This document shows, one piece after another, positions 5,482 to 6,305 of a stretch of 6,305 bases of DNA. The stretch comes from Firmicutes bacterium UBA3738. Its GTDB lineage: Bacteria; Bacillota; Clostridia; Peptostreptococcales; Anaerovoracaceae. The translations under genes were made by a program, and so were the position numbers. The stretch's first letter is position 1. The number at the start of each line of letters is the position of its first letter. Under the pieces are notes generated by a model, which saw nothing but the letters and a program-made list of their open reading frames with translations, was not told the origin of the DNA and did no database searches. The stretch lies in NCBI GenBank assembly GCA_002372505.1, contig DFGY01000028.1:1-6305 (forward strand). Reading direction: 5' to 3'.

Positions 5482-6249
5482 TCAAGTCCTCCGCCTGAGT
5501 AAATTCAATAGATATTCTATATTATACACGCTTCCGTCCCGGTCTGCATCATTACTTTCCTTTTTTGATTCCAGAATCAGTTTTTCCCTATTCAGCTTAC
5601 GCTCTATATATTCACGGGAAAGGTCGTCCTCCCTGTAGGCATAATACTCCGGCACTTCCCATTCAATTGAATCCGGAGGGAAGTCGCTTATTGTCCCGTC
5701 CTGCGCAGCTCCAAGTGATCTTACGACCATAATCTCGCAGAGAAATTTCCCTTCTCTCACAAGCTTCTCTTCTTCAATCATAAAACCATTGCTATACAGG
5801 TAGTGCCTCAGCTCCCCCGGATGCTTGCGCGGCTGAAGTACGAATTTGCCGAAGCTGTGACTCTTGGAAATATCCTCATCCAGAATCTCTATCATCAGCT
5901 TTCCACCAATCCCCGCCATAACAACAGCGTCCACCTCCGCAGGTTCAAGCACCTTAAGGCCATCCCCCACCCTAAACTCGGCTAGGTGACAGGGGGACGG
6001 TTCTCCCGTCATCTTTTGCCGAATATTGGAAAAAGATGACGGGAGAACCGTCCCCTTGTCACCTTTTTCAAAATTTTTCCGGGCTTTATCCAGTGAATTT
6101 GGGCTGATGTCGGTCATTATTACCTTTGGAGATATTCCGCTTTCAAGGAGATAAAGCGGCAGAAAACCATGGTCCGTACCAATGTCGGCCATGGTTTCTC
6201 CTGCTTTTATACAATCTGCTATTATACTTAGTCTGTCTGATAATTTCAT
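5482..6249 (-). CDS. trmK: tRNA (adenine(22)-N(1))-methyltransferase carrying an in-frame palindromic insert
   Basis: A 255-residue SAM-dependent methyltransferase that should form m1A at position 22 of tRNAs. The Rossmann core is clear: KLSDRLSIIADCI lead, motif I MADIGTDHGFLPLYLL (20-35), acidic strand VIMTDISPNSLDKARKN (43-59), RVGDGLKVL (93-101), VVMAGIGGKLMIEIL (109-123, motif IV with the family AGMGG-like loop) and LQPRKHPGELRHYLYSNGF (138-156). The C-terminus (about 205-255) is charged and helical. Residues 63-89 are not family sequence: they are encoded by an 81-bp inverted-repeat element (5984-6064) that keeps the frame open. The protein is therefore longer than the usual 225-240 residues, with the extra part in the loop between helix B and strand 3, away from the SAM-binding face. 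ATG 6249 lies 8 nt after the rpoD stop with no strong Shine-Dalgarno site, suggesting coupled translation. The gene order rpoD-trmK-Nif3 is typical of Firmicutes. Confidence 0.93.
   Translation of the reverse strand: MKLSDRLSIIADCIKAGETMADIGTDHGFLPLYLLESGISPKVIMTDISPNSLDKARKNFEKGDKGTVLPSSFSNIRQKMTGEPSPCHLAEFRVGDGLKVLEPAEVDAVVMAGIGGKLMIEILDEDISKSHSFGKFVLQPRKHPGELRHYLYSNGFMIEEEKLVREGKFLCEIMVVRSLGAAQDGTISDFPPDSIEWEVPEYYAYREDDLSREYIERKLNREKLILESKKESNDADRDGSVYNIEYLLNLLRRRT
5984..6064. repeat. Inverted pair of the palindromic repeat inside trmK
   Basis: Arms 5984-6017 and 6031-6064 are reverse complements over 34 bp with one mismatch (5992/6056), around a 13-nt spacer that contains AATATT. Each arm holds one copy of the unit also found at 1629-1663, with the core TGACAGGGGGACGGTTCTCC exact in the left arm. 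Total length 81 bp, exactly 27 codons. On the trmK sense strand only one of three frames is open through the element, and it is the one used: it encodes GDKGTVLP (63-70) through TGEPSPCHL (81-89). The other two frames hit TGA. The arrangement resembles two REP units paired in a BIME. The insertion edges are estimated from the symmetry. Confidence 0.92.
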
Positions 6250-6257
6250 TTCAGTGT

Positions 6258-6305
6258 CTAATCAAGATAATCCTTAAGCTTCTTGCTTCTGCTTGGATGT
6301 CTGAG
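6258..6305 (-). CDS. rpoD: RNA polymerase sigma factor RpoD/SigA, C-terminal end (partial)
   Basis: Only the last 15 codons and the TAG stop (6260-6258) are in the window; the rest continues past 6305. They encode LRHPSRSKKLKDYLD, the well-known end of region 4.2 of primary sigma factors, just after the helix-turn-helix that reads the -35 box. Its position directly upstream of trmK and the Nif3-family gene is the usual Firmicute arrangement and supports the call despite the short length. Confidence 0.93.
   Translation of the reverse strand, partial: LRHPSRSKKLKDYLD

Noticed and set aside
5984..6064. CRISPR-like or ordinary terminator reading of the inverted repeat in trmK
   Set aside because: There is a single inverted pair, not spaced direct repeats, and it lies inside an open conserved gene, so an inserted palindromic element explains it better.

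Overview
The window looks like chromosomal DNA from an anaerobic, moderate-to-low GC Firmicute, probably a clostridium. Three things point that way: the order rpoD - trmK - Nif3-family gene, typical of Firmicutes; a butyrate/4-hydroxybutyrate-type CoA-transferase; and AG-rich Shine-Dalgarno sites. All supported genes lie on the minus strand, so the order of transcription runs from high to low coordinates.

Reading in that direction: 6305-6258 is the last 15 codons of rpoD (housekeeping sigma factor). It is followed after 8 nt by trmK (tRNA A22 N1-methyltransferase, 6249-5482) and after 3 nt by a Nif3-like dinuclear-metal protein (5478-4693), one compact housekeeping operon. A good extended -10 promoter overlaps the Nif3 stop and should start transcription of a 91-residue two-helix membrane protein (4661-4386). 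That frame ends 4 nt before the type A RNase P RNA gene rnpB (about 4381-4038). Next come a 566-residue membrane protein joining a DUF975 half to a CmpB-type (PF06541) half (3980-2280), a GNAT acetyltransferase with an odd N-terminus (2226-1657), and a CoA-transferase of the 4-hydroxybutyrate/butyryl-CoA:acetate group (1512-148) behind its own promoter, with a possible redox (Rex-like) operator.

The most unusual content is a short palindromic repeat family with the core TGACAGGGGGACGGTTCTCC. One copy (1632-1662) sits at the end of the GNAT gene, provides its stop codon and forms a terminator-like hairpin plus T run. Two copies in inverted orientation (5984-6064, 34-bp arms with one mismatch, 81 bp = 27 codons) lie inside trmK. 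There they are read through in frame as about 27 extra residues in a loop of the methyltransferase fold. This resembles the protein-coding palindromic elements known from Rickettsia and the REP/BIME elements of other bacteria. I see no CRISPR array, complete transposase, tRNA, phage gene or defence gene.
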